From: Micropterus salmoides
Taxonomy: Eukaryota > Chordata > Actinopteri > Centrarchiformes > Centrarchidae
NCBI RefSeq assembly: GCF_014851395.1
Contig: NW_024044348.1
Coordinates: 29,469,874-29,533,873, forward strand
Reading direction: 5' to 3'
DNA: 64,000 bases
How positions within the stretch are numbered: position 1 is the first letter of the stretch; the number at the start of each line of letters is the position of its first letter. Positions 10,881 through 20,334 of this stretch are shown here, in pieces. Under the pieces are notes generated by a model. That model made no database searches and had not been told where the DNA came from. It saw only the letters and a list, made by a program, of their open reading frames with translations. The position numbers and the translations under genes are program-made.

Positions 10881-12345
10881 CCATGAAAGATGGATCAAGC
10901 ATGTTCATATTGGTTAATATACAGTATATTACCCATATGACAGCCAGTCTGGCTGTGATCAGCTGAATACAGATGAGAGTTTTTTGAACTGTGCTTTGAA
11001 TTGACTGCAAGTTACTAGAAGACTACTAACTGTTAAAAATAAATAAATAAACTGCCAGTTTTGAATGCTAACTTGCAAGAGTCTGAATGCTGTATGCATG
11101 CATCAGTTTAACATTTATTTGGTTTTAACCAAATGAAACTGTGAAAACTCACAGCAAATGCAAACTACCATAAGACTATTAGACTAACCAATTTCAGCTC
11201 TCCTATATTCTGTATATTCCTGTATTGGATTGTAACATAGGAGAAAAACCTATTTTTCCCACCAGCATATGTTTGTCCTGCTGAAAGCACAGCTCTAGGT
11301 TTGTTAAAATGAATGTATTTAAAAAGCGGATCTAAATTAGGCTTTGTTGATACCTTTATCAGACAGCTTTTCCCAGGCTGTTAAAGTAAAATGCCAGATA
11401 TAAAAAAAAAAAAAAAAACATTTCAGAAAACAACATACACCTGAGCACTGAAAAGCCACATGACAAAACGAGTTGGTCACACCATCAAGGCATGCTGCTG
11501 TAGCTTTTTTTTTGTGGTAGACTGAATTATGGAATTGCAATCTAATTAGCAATTTAAATGGATATATCACAATCTGAACCTTTTTATGTGACTAAACAGT
11601 TGCAACAGAGAAAAATAACCCTGCACAATTTTTTTGTTTTCTAGTCACTTAGTTTTTGTCACACATTTACTAAGGAGTTAAACACCATGGACAAGTTTTA
11701 CTCCCCTTTGTACTTTATCACCTGTGTGTTTGAGAACATGAAATTGCAGTGCCAAAGTCCAGCTCAAGTTGGAACCTAGAAGGACTAGCACGTGTTCTGC
11801 TCTCTGGCAAAGGAGAAATACTGAAAATAAAAATTCACTGGATGCCAGGAAAGGTAACATTAGCAGTTTTTTGCCATTGCCAATACGAGTGATGTCTGTC
11901 TTGGGGTTTTATTTACTGCATAGTTCCAAAGGTTTTTTTTTTTTTAAATATTTAACTAGCATGCTTGCTAGTTGGCCCTTGCTGTATATGTTAATAGGCT
12001 TGCATATGGACAACTGAGTAACTGTATATGGCATACATTAATTATTATGTTAAATAAAAATAAAAATATAAACGCACTTTTTAAAAACTTGTTATTTAAT
12101 CTGACATTTGGATTTCTGTGATAAAACTACTTGCAGCAGGCTACACATACAATACAACTGCAAAGTTATTTAAAGCAAAACATGTTAACAACTATAACAC
12201 TTTTAGAATAGAAAACAATAGAAGAATTGACAAATTGGTAAACTGCAACCTCTATATTTAAGTAAATGTACTGTTTTGATGAAAATGCTAGTTGTATAGA
12301 ATTATGTATTTGATAAGCTATAATATACTTTCTTCCCAACTGTAG
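10881..12345. other. Intergenic and 5' intron region between UGT copies 2 and 3
   Basis: Contains the copy-2 3' UTR and poly(A) signals (from 11038), and A- and T-runs near 11401 and 11935. A possible non-coding exon of copy 3 ends at donor GGAAAG|GTAACA (about 11854). Its last bases (TGCCAGGAAAG) resemble a stretch at 8680-8691 upstream of copy 2. No coding sequence is seen. Confidence 0.3.
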
Positions 12346-12346
12346 A

Positions 12347-13954
12347 ATGAAAATGCATGGGCCCTGGGTCTGGATCCCTCTCTGCTTGCTCTGTCAAACT
12401 CTGGTTTATGGTGGGAAAGTTCTTGTTTTTCCAGTAGACGGGAGCCACTGGGTGAACATGAAAGTCATTGTTGAGGGACTACATTCAAGGGGCCACCAGG
12501 TTTCTGTTGTGCGGTCATCAGACAGCTGGTATATCAAGGAAACCTCACCATTTTATACTTCAATTACACTCGATATAGAGTCCGGATTTGGCGAAAACTT
12601 TATTACTACGTTTGTGGCCCAGTTGCTGGAAACCCAGAGGGAAGGGAAGTCTGCCTGGACACGTTTTAAACTGGAAATGGAACAAGCACAAAAGGCCTCT
12701 GAGCTGCATGAGAACACATGCAAAATGCTTGAGATGCTTTTTGAAAACAAAGAGGTGATACAATCGCTACACAAGGCCAAATATGACCTTGTCCTTACAG
12801 ACCCTGCTATACCAGGGGGTGTTATACTTGGCCACTACCTCAGGTTGCCTCTTGTTTTCAATGTCAGATGGACTAGTCAAGGTGAAGGCCATTTGTCAAT
12901 AGCGCCTTCTCCTCTTTCTTATGTTCCAATGACAGGGACAGAGCTTTCAGATAAAATGAGCTTTCTTCAGAGACTTCTTAACGTGATCATTTTTGGCTTC
13001 ACGGAATACCAAATTTCACAGTATGTCTTACCAAATTATGTTGGCTTAATTGAAAAATATTTAGGTCCAGACACAGACTACTTATCCCTGTTTCAAGCAG
13101 CAGACTTGTGGCTCATGAGAGTGGACTTTGTGTTTGAGTTCCCTCGTCCCACAATGCCCAATATCGTCTATATGGGAGGGTTCCAGTGTAAACCTGCAAA
13201 ACCTCTGCCTCAACACCTGGAGGAGTTTGTGCAGAGTTCTGGAGAGCACGGAGTCATCATCATGTCTCTGGGCACTTTGATTGGAGAGCTTCCCCATGAC
13301 CTAGCTGATGAGATCGCTGCAGCTTTTGCCAAATTACCTCAGAAAGTCATCTGGAGATATAAAGGTGACAGACCAGCCACTCTGGGCAACAACACTTTGT
13401 TAGTAGACTGGATGCCACAGAGTGACCTTTTAGGACACCCCAAGACAAAACTATTTGTGGCTCACGGAGGAACAAATGGCGTCCAGGAGGCAATCTACCA
13501 TGGAGTTCCTATCCTAGGACTTCCATTGATTTTTGATCAGCGTGATAATCTATTTAGAATTGAAGTAAGAGGAGCAGGGAAAATTATTGATATCTTTACT
13601 ATGAATGAAGACACCTTCTTTCAGGGTATTCAGGAAGTCCTAAATGAGCCCTCTTACAAGATGAACATGCAGAGACTCTCCAGGCTGCACAGAGATCAGC
13701 CGATGAAGCCACTGGATACCGCCCTCTTCTGGATAGAGTTTGTTATGAGACACAAAGGTGCAGCTCACCTGAGAACAGAGTCCTACAGGCTGCCCTGGTA
13801 TTACTACCACTCTGTTGATGTGATGCTCCTCTTAGTTGGAGTTGTGCTGATTATTCTGGGGACCTTCGCTGCCTTAATAAGGTGTTTATGCTCGGTGTGT
13901 CTGAGTACACAGAGCAAATGTGATTTTAAAAAATCTAAGCGGCAAACAAAATGA
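12347..13954 (+). CDS. UDP-glucuronosyltransferase, UGT5-like, copy 3, with extended C-terminus
   Basis: A 535-residue UGT: signal peptide (to about 22), GGKVLVFPVDGSHW with catalytic His 34, Asp 152 (VLTDP), UDP-sugar signature FVAHGGTNG... to FDQRDN, and a C-terminal membrane span. The exon starts one base before the ATG, after acceptor CCCAACTGTAG (AG at 12344-12345). ATG 12353 is a possible alternative start. Unlike copies 1 and 2, which end at ...K-x-D-stop, the aligned stop is replaced by a Phe codon and the frame runs nine residues further (to KSKRQTK). The tail therefore no longer ends in a KxKxx retrieval signal, although lysines remain nearby. Central and 3' blocks are almost identical to copy 2. 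An AATAAA lies at 14363-14368. UGT assignment is certain. Confidence 0.92.
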   Translation: MKMHGPWVWIPLCLLCQTLVYGGKVLVFPVDGSHWVNMKVIVEGLHSRGHQVSVVRSSDSWYIKETSPFYTSITLDIESGFGENFITTFVAQLLETQREGKSAWTRFKLEMEQAQKASELHENTCKMLEMLFENKEVIQSLHKAKYDLVLTDPAIPGGVILGHYLRLPLVFNVRWTSQGEGHLSIAPSPLSYVPMTGTELSDKMSFLQRLLNVIIFGFTEYQISQYVLPNYVGLIEKYLGPDTDYLSLFQAADLWLMRVDFVFEFPRPTMPNIVYMGGFQCKPAKPLPQHLEEFVQSSGEHGVIIMSLGTLIGELPHDLADEIAAAFAKLPQKVIWRYKGDRPATLGNNTLLVDWMPQSDLLGHPKTKLFVAHGGTNGVQEAIYHGVPILGLPLIFDQRDNLFRIEVRGAGKIIDIFTMNEDTFFQGIQEVLNEPSYKMNMQRLSRLHRDQPMKPLDTALFWIEFVMRHKGAAHLRTESYRLPWYYYHSVDVMLLLVGVVLIILGTFAALIRCLCSVCLSTQSKCDFKKSKRQTK

Positions 13955-14689
13955 AATCTGAACAACAAAAATACTTAGAATATCCTATAATTTGAATATG
14001 TAAAACATGAATGAATGTGGGCTTAACGATTTGTACTGTGATGTGATGGGAATAACATAAAATCATTTGACACGAGTTGCAAAGACTTAAAAGACAACAC
14101 ATCTCAATCATTCAGTACTTTGTAATTCTTTATTTTATAAACAAGGAAGAACATGTGTTTACGGCTGATTATACTTGTTTCACTCTAGTTTTACAAATCT
14201 GGTACTCTGGATAAACAGTCATGTCATACCTCTGACATACATTACGTAGTGAATATGTGACCCCTTGACTCATCTGTAACCTCAGATAGTCCACGCAGAT
14301 GGAACCTTTAGGAGAAAGGGTTAACAAAATGTACAGTAATATTTCCACTTTAGAGGGAGCAAAATAAAATAAATGAGGATACTATTCATGGGTTTGTCTT
14401 CTTTAATTAAAACATTGGAAATTATATTTTCATATGTTTGTCCTCTTTTCTCTCTTAGCACAATACACCTAAATATTAAATTCTAAATGACTACATTTAT
14501 TCCTCTATGGTGCACAGTTTTGAGGGTTCCTGTTCTTATCTCATATGATGCTTAAACCCTTGCTTTTTCCCGGTAGGATTTTGTGTTATGGACTGTTGTT
14601 GATAGCTCGATCTTGGTTTTTTATTAAACACATAAACTTTCATTCATTTCAGTGTTGATGACAGACCTCTCCCCTTTCACTTTTGGCCT
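13955..14689. other. Intergenic, 3' UTR of UGT copy 3
   Basis: AT-rich, with poly(A)-like hexamers at 14363-14375. No coding sequence is recognised. Confidence 0.35.
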
Positions 14690-15795
14690 CCCATGAAGGG
14701 AAGATGAACATGAATGTCGTCATCAAAGTTCTCCATTCACAGATGCAATGATAAAGACCAATTCATGATTTACTCTCTTCACATTATTATCACCATTGCT
14801 ATTGCTAAAATAATTACCTTTACTTTTATGTACGAAAAACACTCATATATATATAGTTTATAGTATAGTTTTTCGTGTATATATATATATAAAGAGTAGA
14901 TCTCAGTAATGATTTTGCAAACTCACAAGTGGGGATATTTACTGCGATGTTTCACAGAAGCTTGAGTCAGCATTATTAAGGACAGTAAGCATATTTAACC
15001 AGTATGGGGTGTAGGTACATTATATTAGCTCATTATATACCTTTAGTTTATTACCTCTAAGAGAATGTATGTAATAAAGGAACTGCTGACTCAGGACAAG
15101 TGAAAGCTTAGGGTGAGTTATTGTGATATAGTATCTGTGGCTTAGGGGAGTTGCCATTGTGTTTAAGTATCCCTGTCCCACATTCCCTAAAGCTGTCCCA
15201 TAATACTTGGATATGGATATGTCTCTGGAGACTTAGTTGGTGAAAAAACAAAAGTGAAATTGCTGTAGCATTTGCCAAATAATCTCTGACAGTCAGAAAA
15301 GAGTGACAGACCAGCTACTCAGGGCTCGAACATTTTACCTTCAAGGTCAACCGAAATAAAACAGTTTGTTGCTCATGAAAGAAAGTAAAGTAGTTCAAGA
15401 CTCCCTCGAGTCCTTTGAGTTGTGGGTTTACAATTGTTTGCTGATGAATATGACACCATGCTGTGTCTAAAAGTGAGGGGACCGGAGTGGATAAAGACAA
15501 CAACTTCCTGAGGGCCTTCCAGGAAGCCCTGAATAAGCCCTCCCACAGGATGAACAAGCAGGGTCTGCCCCAATTTCTACACTTAATGGGTTTAACTGGC
15601 ACTTGGGCAATGTTATGAATAACAAGAAATCCAAGTCGGAAATACACTACAGCTGTATGTGTCTGTTTTGGCAGACTTAAAGAGAAGCTCCAGGCTGCAG
15701 AGATCAGCCAAAAAAGCCATTCAACCAGTGTCATCTAGATAAACGTTGTCCTAACATACAAAGGTGCCTCTCACCTGAGAATGGTGAGAAAATCT
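14690..15795 (+). pseudogene. Decayed fourth UGT copy
   Basis: Fragments align in order with the functional copies. 14693-14745 matches the segment after the catalytic His (reads as MNMNVVIKVLHS). 15200-15345 matches the MSLGT ... DRPAT region. 15365-15380 matches the VAHGG segment (GTTGCTCATG). 15440-15555 matches the FDQ-DN ... EVLNEPS segment, with GACAACAACTTCCTGAGGGC close to copy 1. 15680-15780 matches the RLHRDQP and KGAAHLR segments. A stop interrupts the MSLGT region, frames shift repeatedly, about 400 bp between 14750 and 15190 shows no UGT similarity, and extra sequence sits at 15580-15675. The last recognisable part is ...HLR. Non-functional. Confidence 0.8.
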
Positions 15796-16768
15796 GCAGA
15801 TTTATCATTGTAGATCTGTAGATTTCATGTGCGACAATGATAATTCTGCAGATTTGTTTTAGCGAAGGGACCCTGTTTCAGCGGTGCCACAGGTACTGAA
15901 GTGGCATTTAATTTAAGCCCACTAAAAGTTGAAAGGATATTCCCAATGTTACCATGCATGTGTGAATGTCAAAACAGCAGTATTTGTTATTCAAATGACA
16001 ATGCTTTTTCCAACAGTGTATTGGTACTTTTACAAGGTAGAGAGATGTTACACTAAAACCCTAGGTTCACAACTGAGTTGATCACACTTTAAGACAAACT
16101 CAAATTCCCATGACAGTAAGTTTTTAGGACTGTGGAAACTACTATGTTATTGTGACATGACTGTACAAAATCCCTGAGGGTTTTACTTCAATAAATAAAT
16201 TATTTTATTACAAAAAACAATTAAAAAAACATACTGCAAATACTGTTATAGAATTTGTGTCTACATCCTACTATTGGCTGGTTGCAGCCATGATACAAAT
16301 CATCACATACATGGTTTTACATCTCTAGCAGTCAAACAGGTAAATCATTAGGAATATCAGTTTGGTCTGAATCATCACTGTTAGGTAGAATTAAACATGA
16401 TGGAGGTCTGATCCTTCAAAAGTCTGGAGACATTTTCTGCCCAGGTGGTAAAACGAAAATATTTCAAGTGAAATTTCACTTTCACGTTTTCATTTTTGGC
16501 ATGCACACGTTAAAGACACCTCAACTAATTTCAGTCAGATCAATATTAGCTGACTCGTGGATTCCACTTGTGTCAATATAGCTAATCCAAAACACACTGA
16601 AAAACTTCCAGGTTTAAAAAAAAAGAGAAAAAGAAATACTATTTTCAAGGATTGAAAATTTTGAAAGTAAGACAGCAGTGCTTACTGAGTTTCTAAGAGC
16701 TGCTGGCAGCAGCAATTCATGTCCACTAAACATCCACAAAATGTGCCAAAGTGAAATATCACTTTTAA
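15796..16768. other. Intergenic sequence, nothing recognised
   Basis: AT-rich sequence without a coding exon or a repeat I can name. Confidence 0.3.
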
Positions 16769-17246
16769 GGAATTGTTTGACTTTTTGGTAAATAAGCTTT
16801 AAATTTGCCTTCTTGCCCAGAGTTAGAAGGGAAGATCAATACCACTCTCATGTTTCTCCTGTAAACGTGAAGCTGGATTCAGCAACCAGTTAACTGAACT
16901 TAGCATAAACATGGGAAAAAGAGAGAAACAGGTAATTCAGTTTACGCATGGTTATGTGATGGACTATATCTTGCAGTAACGACCTGAAATCTCTGCTGGT
17001 TGCCAGCCTAGTGCTCTAATACAAGAAATAGTCTATCCCAGACGCCCCCTATAAAACAGCAAAATATTGTTTTATCACTGTTTTTTGTACAAATGAGATA
17101 TAACAGATTAATGAGTGGCCTTCAGGCTGGCTGTTTCCCCAATTTCTAGTATTTATGCTATGCTAAGCAAACCAGCTGCTGGCGAGTGGTATCAGTCTTC
17201 TGATTTAACTCTCGGCAAAAAGTGAATAAGCATATTTCCCAAAACA
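16769..17246. repeat. Non-autonomous DNA-transposon-like repeat with imperfect terminal inverted repeats
   Basis: The left end (TTTTTGGTAAATAAGC near 16781) and right end (GTGAATAAGCATATTTCCC near 17222-17240) are imperfect inverted repeats. The inside (AGTTAGAAGGGAAGATCAAT, AACCAGTTAACTGAACTTAGC) matches a widespread teleost repeat that I also see at 45600-45965. Confidence 0.6.
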
Positions 17247-17501
17247 TTAAGCTATCTCTATAGGTAAAAACTAATAAGTCAATGCACCGACGCATGATAT
17301 GAAAACAGGCACAAACCATTGATAATACAGAAAAAACAGCATCATTGAACGTAAAAGACTTATGTCCAGTTTGTATTGGGGAAAATACTTTCAAACGGCA
17401 CTTACTGACAATAGTTATGAAAACTCTTAGTAAAGTCTGTTCAAGGTATTTACAAAGTGTCCATGCCAGCAGGGCAGGTGTGGTGGGCGGTGTAAGTCTT
17501 C

Positions 17502-17654
17502 TCATGATGTCCTGGTCCGTAGAGAGCTCATCCTGAGGACAGTGAGCTCGGCTACATCTGCATCCTGCATCTCCACCTCTTGTTGGCAGCTTTCTCTGAT
17601 TACATACACTATGAGACCCATACAGATGAAAATGAGGAGGACTATGCCTATAAC
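17502..17654 (-). other. CALHM-like gene, coding exon 2
   Basis: Fifty codons plus TGA. Encodes S4 and a short acidic then basic tail (QQEVEMQDADVAEL ... RTRTS). Confidence 0.8.
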
Positions 17655-18335
17655 CTGGGGTCCAAAAAAGTAAAGTAACACTGTTTAGTAAACATCCAAA
17701 GAAAATGTGTATTTTTGATTAGCTAATATAATAACAGAGCTATATGAATAGTTTCCAGAGGGTAATGGCATAACATTATGGCTATATTCTCTACAGTGCA
17801 GACTCTGTGGGGGAGTTTCAATCCAATCATCCTCCTTAATCTTTTGTAAACTAGAAAATATTCAACTCACCTGAGAAAAAACAAACAGCTGCTGTGAGCG
17901 GAGCATTAGTTCTTGTGGGGTGACATCTCCCTCACTAATTGGCTCACACCACTTCTGCGGAGCTGCCTTGTCAACTAGTACAAATCTACCCTCCCAGTCT
18001 GTCATAGCACAAGCAAAGTATTGGCCATCGAGGAACAACAAAATCAGCCACACGATAGCAGGGACAAAACTGGAGAGGGAAACACTTTTCCTGCACCACG
18101 TATCACATCTGCATCCTTGAATGATCAGCATCAAGGTGAAGGCCATGACGGCAGGAATGATGAAGAAGGCTGATGAAAACACTCCGTTCCATGTAGGGTT
18201 GCAAGGACACTCAAACTCCAGCTCCACCAGCTTCTCTAGTCCCATGAGGATAAAGCCAAACGCCACATTTGATACCAGAGGACTGTTGCTAAGTTCATTT
18301 TTCAGCCTGGTAAGCCATTGTTGTCTACTTTCCAT
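17502..18335 (-). CDS. CALHM-family (calcium homeostasis modulator/FAM26-like) channel, two coding exons
   Basis: Large-pore, voltage- and calcium-gated membrane channel family. Exon 1 is 18335-17871 (donor CAG|GTGAGT). Exon 2 is 17654-17502 (acceptor TGGACCCCAG|GTTATAGG), spliced in phase 0. The product is 205 residues. Four membrane spans are visible: S1 (about 18-37), S2 after ECPCNPTWN, S3 just before LDGQYFACA, and S4 across the exon junction (VIGIVLLIFICMGLIVYVI). The conserved cysteines are the CPC pair, the Cys of FACA, and the Cys of KWCEP. ATG 18335 (MESRQQW) gives the short N-terminus usual for the family. The frame also continues up to an ATG at 18482, which would add 49 residues. 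The tail after S4 is only about 30 residues, shorter than in CALHM1-6. It is probably closest to the CALHM4/5/6 group, but the member is not resolved. Confidence 0.82.
17871..18335 (-). other. CALHM-like gene, coding exon 1
   Basis: Carries spans S1-S3 and the extracellular cysteines. It ends in ...FVFSQ at the GTGAGT donor (17870-17865 on the minus strand). Confidence 0.8.
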
Positions 18336-18482
18336 ACTAGATTGACCGAAAAATGAAGACAGTCGTTGTAAAAAGCCCAAAAGAGGGTCCACCGTTGTGA
18401 ACACATTGGCAACAGCTAAGTGATGCGTAATTAACGCATCCAGGGGTAAGTTTTCCCCTCGGGCAAAATGCCACAGTTCCAC

Positions 18483-19649
18483 TCTGATTGGTTTTGAACA
18501 AAGGAGGGTGTGTCGTCTGCTCTGACATTTCTCTAGCGGATTGGTCTGTGCAAGGTTTCAGGTGGGGTTACATTTTAAATGTGGTCTCCCATGGACAAAC
18601 TGGAGGGAGGGCTGTAAAGTGGAGGGAAGTTTGTTCTGCAGTTGAGCACAGACTGGCCATTTGCAATAGGACAGCAAAAAAACAATGCATGCATGTTGGT
18701 GCAAGCATATATTAAAGGGCAAGCCAGTACATACAAGAATCAAATTACAGACCCGCATTTTCACTCAAACTAAACAAGGAGATGTCACAATAAAAACAAT
18801 TTCGACTAAAGAAGAAAGAAAAAGCAACTAAAGAAATGTCACTGAATTTACTAAATAAAACTACAAGCCTAGTTATAAATGAATCACGTGCTCAGATGTG
18901 TTTTGTTTTATATGTCACAATTGTCCTCAATTAAAAAAGGAGATGCATGCTGACTCTTATTCAGTTCACCTCAACTGGCCACATGAGGTCGCCCATGTTG
19001 CAGCGCTTAAGGATATTAAGGCTAGAGAGGATTACAGGAGGCCATGTTGAACTTTCAAGGGGATGTGGTGTACATACAGCTTGAGCACACCCAGGCCACC
19101 AATGTGATGACATAATTCATAAATGACCTCAGTGAGCTCAAGAGCATCACCATAATCTCCTCACATTAAAACCTGACAAGGGAATGTACTTAGGCACTGT
19201 GAAACAGGCGTGATGTGACTGGTGAAAGCTGCGTCTGGATTTCCTGTCAATTCATCTACATAGCTATTCCGAGTTTTGTTTTGTTTTTTAAATGTAACTG
19301 TCCAAATCTTGCCTGTTAATATCTGACATTTGTTCTGCATTGTTTGTGACAAATCTGACTTGGCCACTGGTGATAAACGAGCTGACAATTTATAGTTGCA
19401 CTAATATTGCAACAGCTGTTGAAAATAGTTAGGAAGTCATACAGGCCAGGTTATTACTGTAGTCGCCGACAGGTCAGCGAATACTGTGTGAGCAGGAAAA
19501 CATCCTCCAAATGACCGATGATGAAAATGTGCACCTGTCATCCTATAAGCTATATATATATATAAAACAGCTTATCCGCGGACACGGAAATGAAGGCTGA
19601 TAATAATTGCCTGAATTCAGAAACAACATCAATTAGGCTACATACGTGT

Positions 19650-19653
<4 letters not shown>
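18483..19653. other. Region between the CALHM-like gene and nptn
   Basis: Should hold the divergent promoters of the CALHM-like gene (-) and nptn (+). I see no coding exon or clear core promoter element. A short (TA)n lies at about 19551-19563. Confidence 0.3.
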
Positions 19654-19703
<50 letters not shown>

Positions 19704-19718
19704 TGTGTGTCTGTGTGT
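19654..19718 (+). repeat. (TG)n microsatellite
   Basis: About 24 uninterrupted TG units (to 19702), then two TC-interrupted blocks. It sits about 0.5 kb before the nptn start codon. Confidence 0.95.
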
Positions 19719-19729
19719 TTATCCACGGT

Positions 19730-20258
19730 CATGAGCGCATAGGGCACGCGCAGCTTGTCGTTGCTACCGTTGGTGTCCTAACAGCATCTGTTCCTCTCTT
19801 TGGAACAGACTTATGTTTCGGCTACATCAGTTCTCGTCGGAAATAATTTGTGCGCTACTTTCATTTTAATCACCGAGCCGTGACTTGCGACGCGCAAATG
19901 CGCATCGGTCCGCGCATCTTTGAATCTTCAGAACTACACTGTGGACACAATCTCCCTGGCATCCGAAGACCTCTCCTCCGCAATCCGACGAGGCTTCTTC
20001 ACCGCCTATGGCCGCACATCGGCATCCTTGAGCCGCTGGCCTCGTCCCGGACCTTTCACCCATCGCTGTCCTCCAAAGGTCTTTGAATCAGGGAGACATC
20101 TGGAAACACTTTTTTTAATTTTAAATAATCCTTGGCTGGCTATTTTAAAGCACCCGGTGCTATGCTGGGCCCATCTCTCTAGATCTTGTGATTAATACAC
20201 GATCTCTCCTCCCACATTCGTCCGACCGAGACCCTGGTACTCTCATCGAGTCCCGACA
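19730..20258 (+). promoter_or_regulatory. nptn: Probable nptn 5' UTR and proximal promoter
   Basis: Richer in CpG than the flanks (for example 19745-19755 and 19889-19915) and directly upstream of the signal-peptide exon. Several upstream ATGs occur. The transcription start cannot be fixed by eye. Confidence 0.45.
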
Positions 20259-20334
20259 ATGCATCCTAACGCAGTGATGCTGGCGGTGGTCCTTTTGGGG
20301 AACTTGATGCTGCCTTTCATCTCGGCTCAAAACG
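20259..20334 (+). other. nptn: nptn coding exon 1 (signal peptide)
   Basis: Encodes MHPNAVMLAVVLL ... ISAQN and the first base of the next codon. Donor AACG|GTAAGA. Confidence 0.9.

Noticed and set aside
18336..18482. Longer N-terminus for the CALHM-like protein starting at 18482
   Set aside because: Not fully excluded, but family members begin shortly before S1, which fits ATG 18335. The extra 49 residues resemble nothing in the family.
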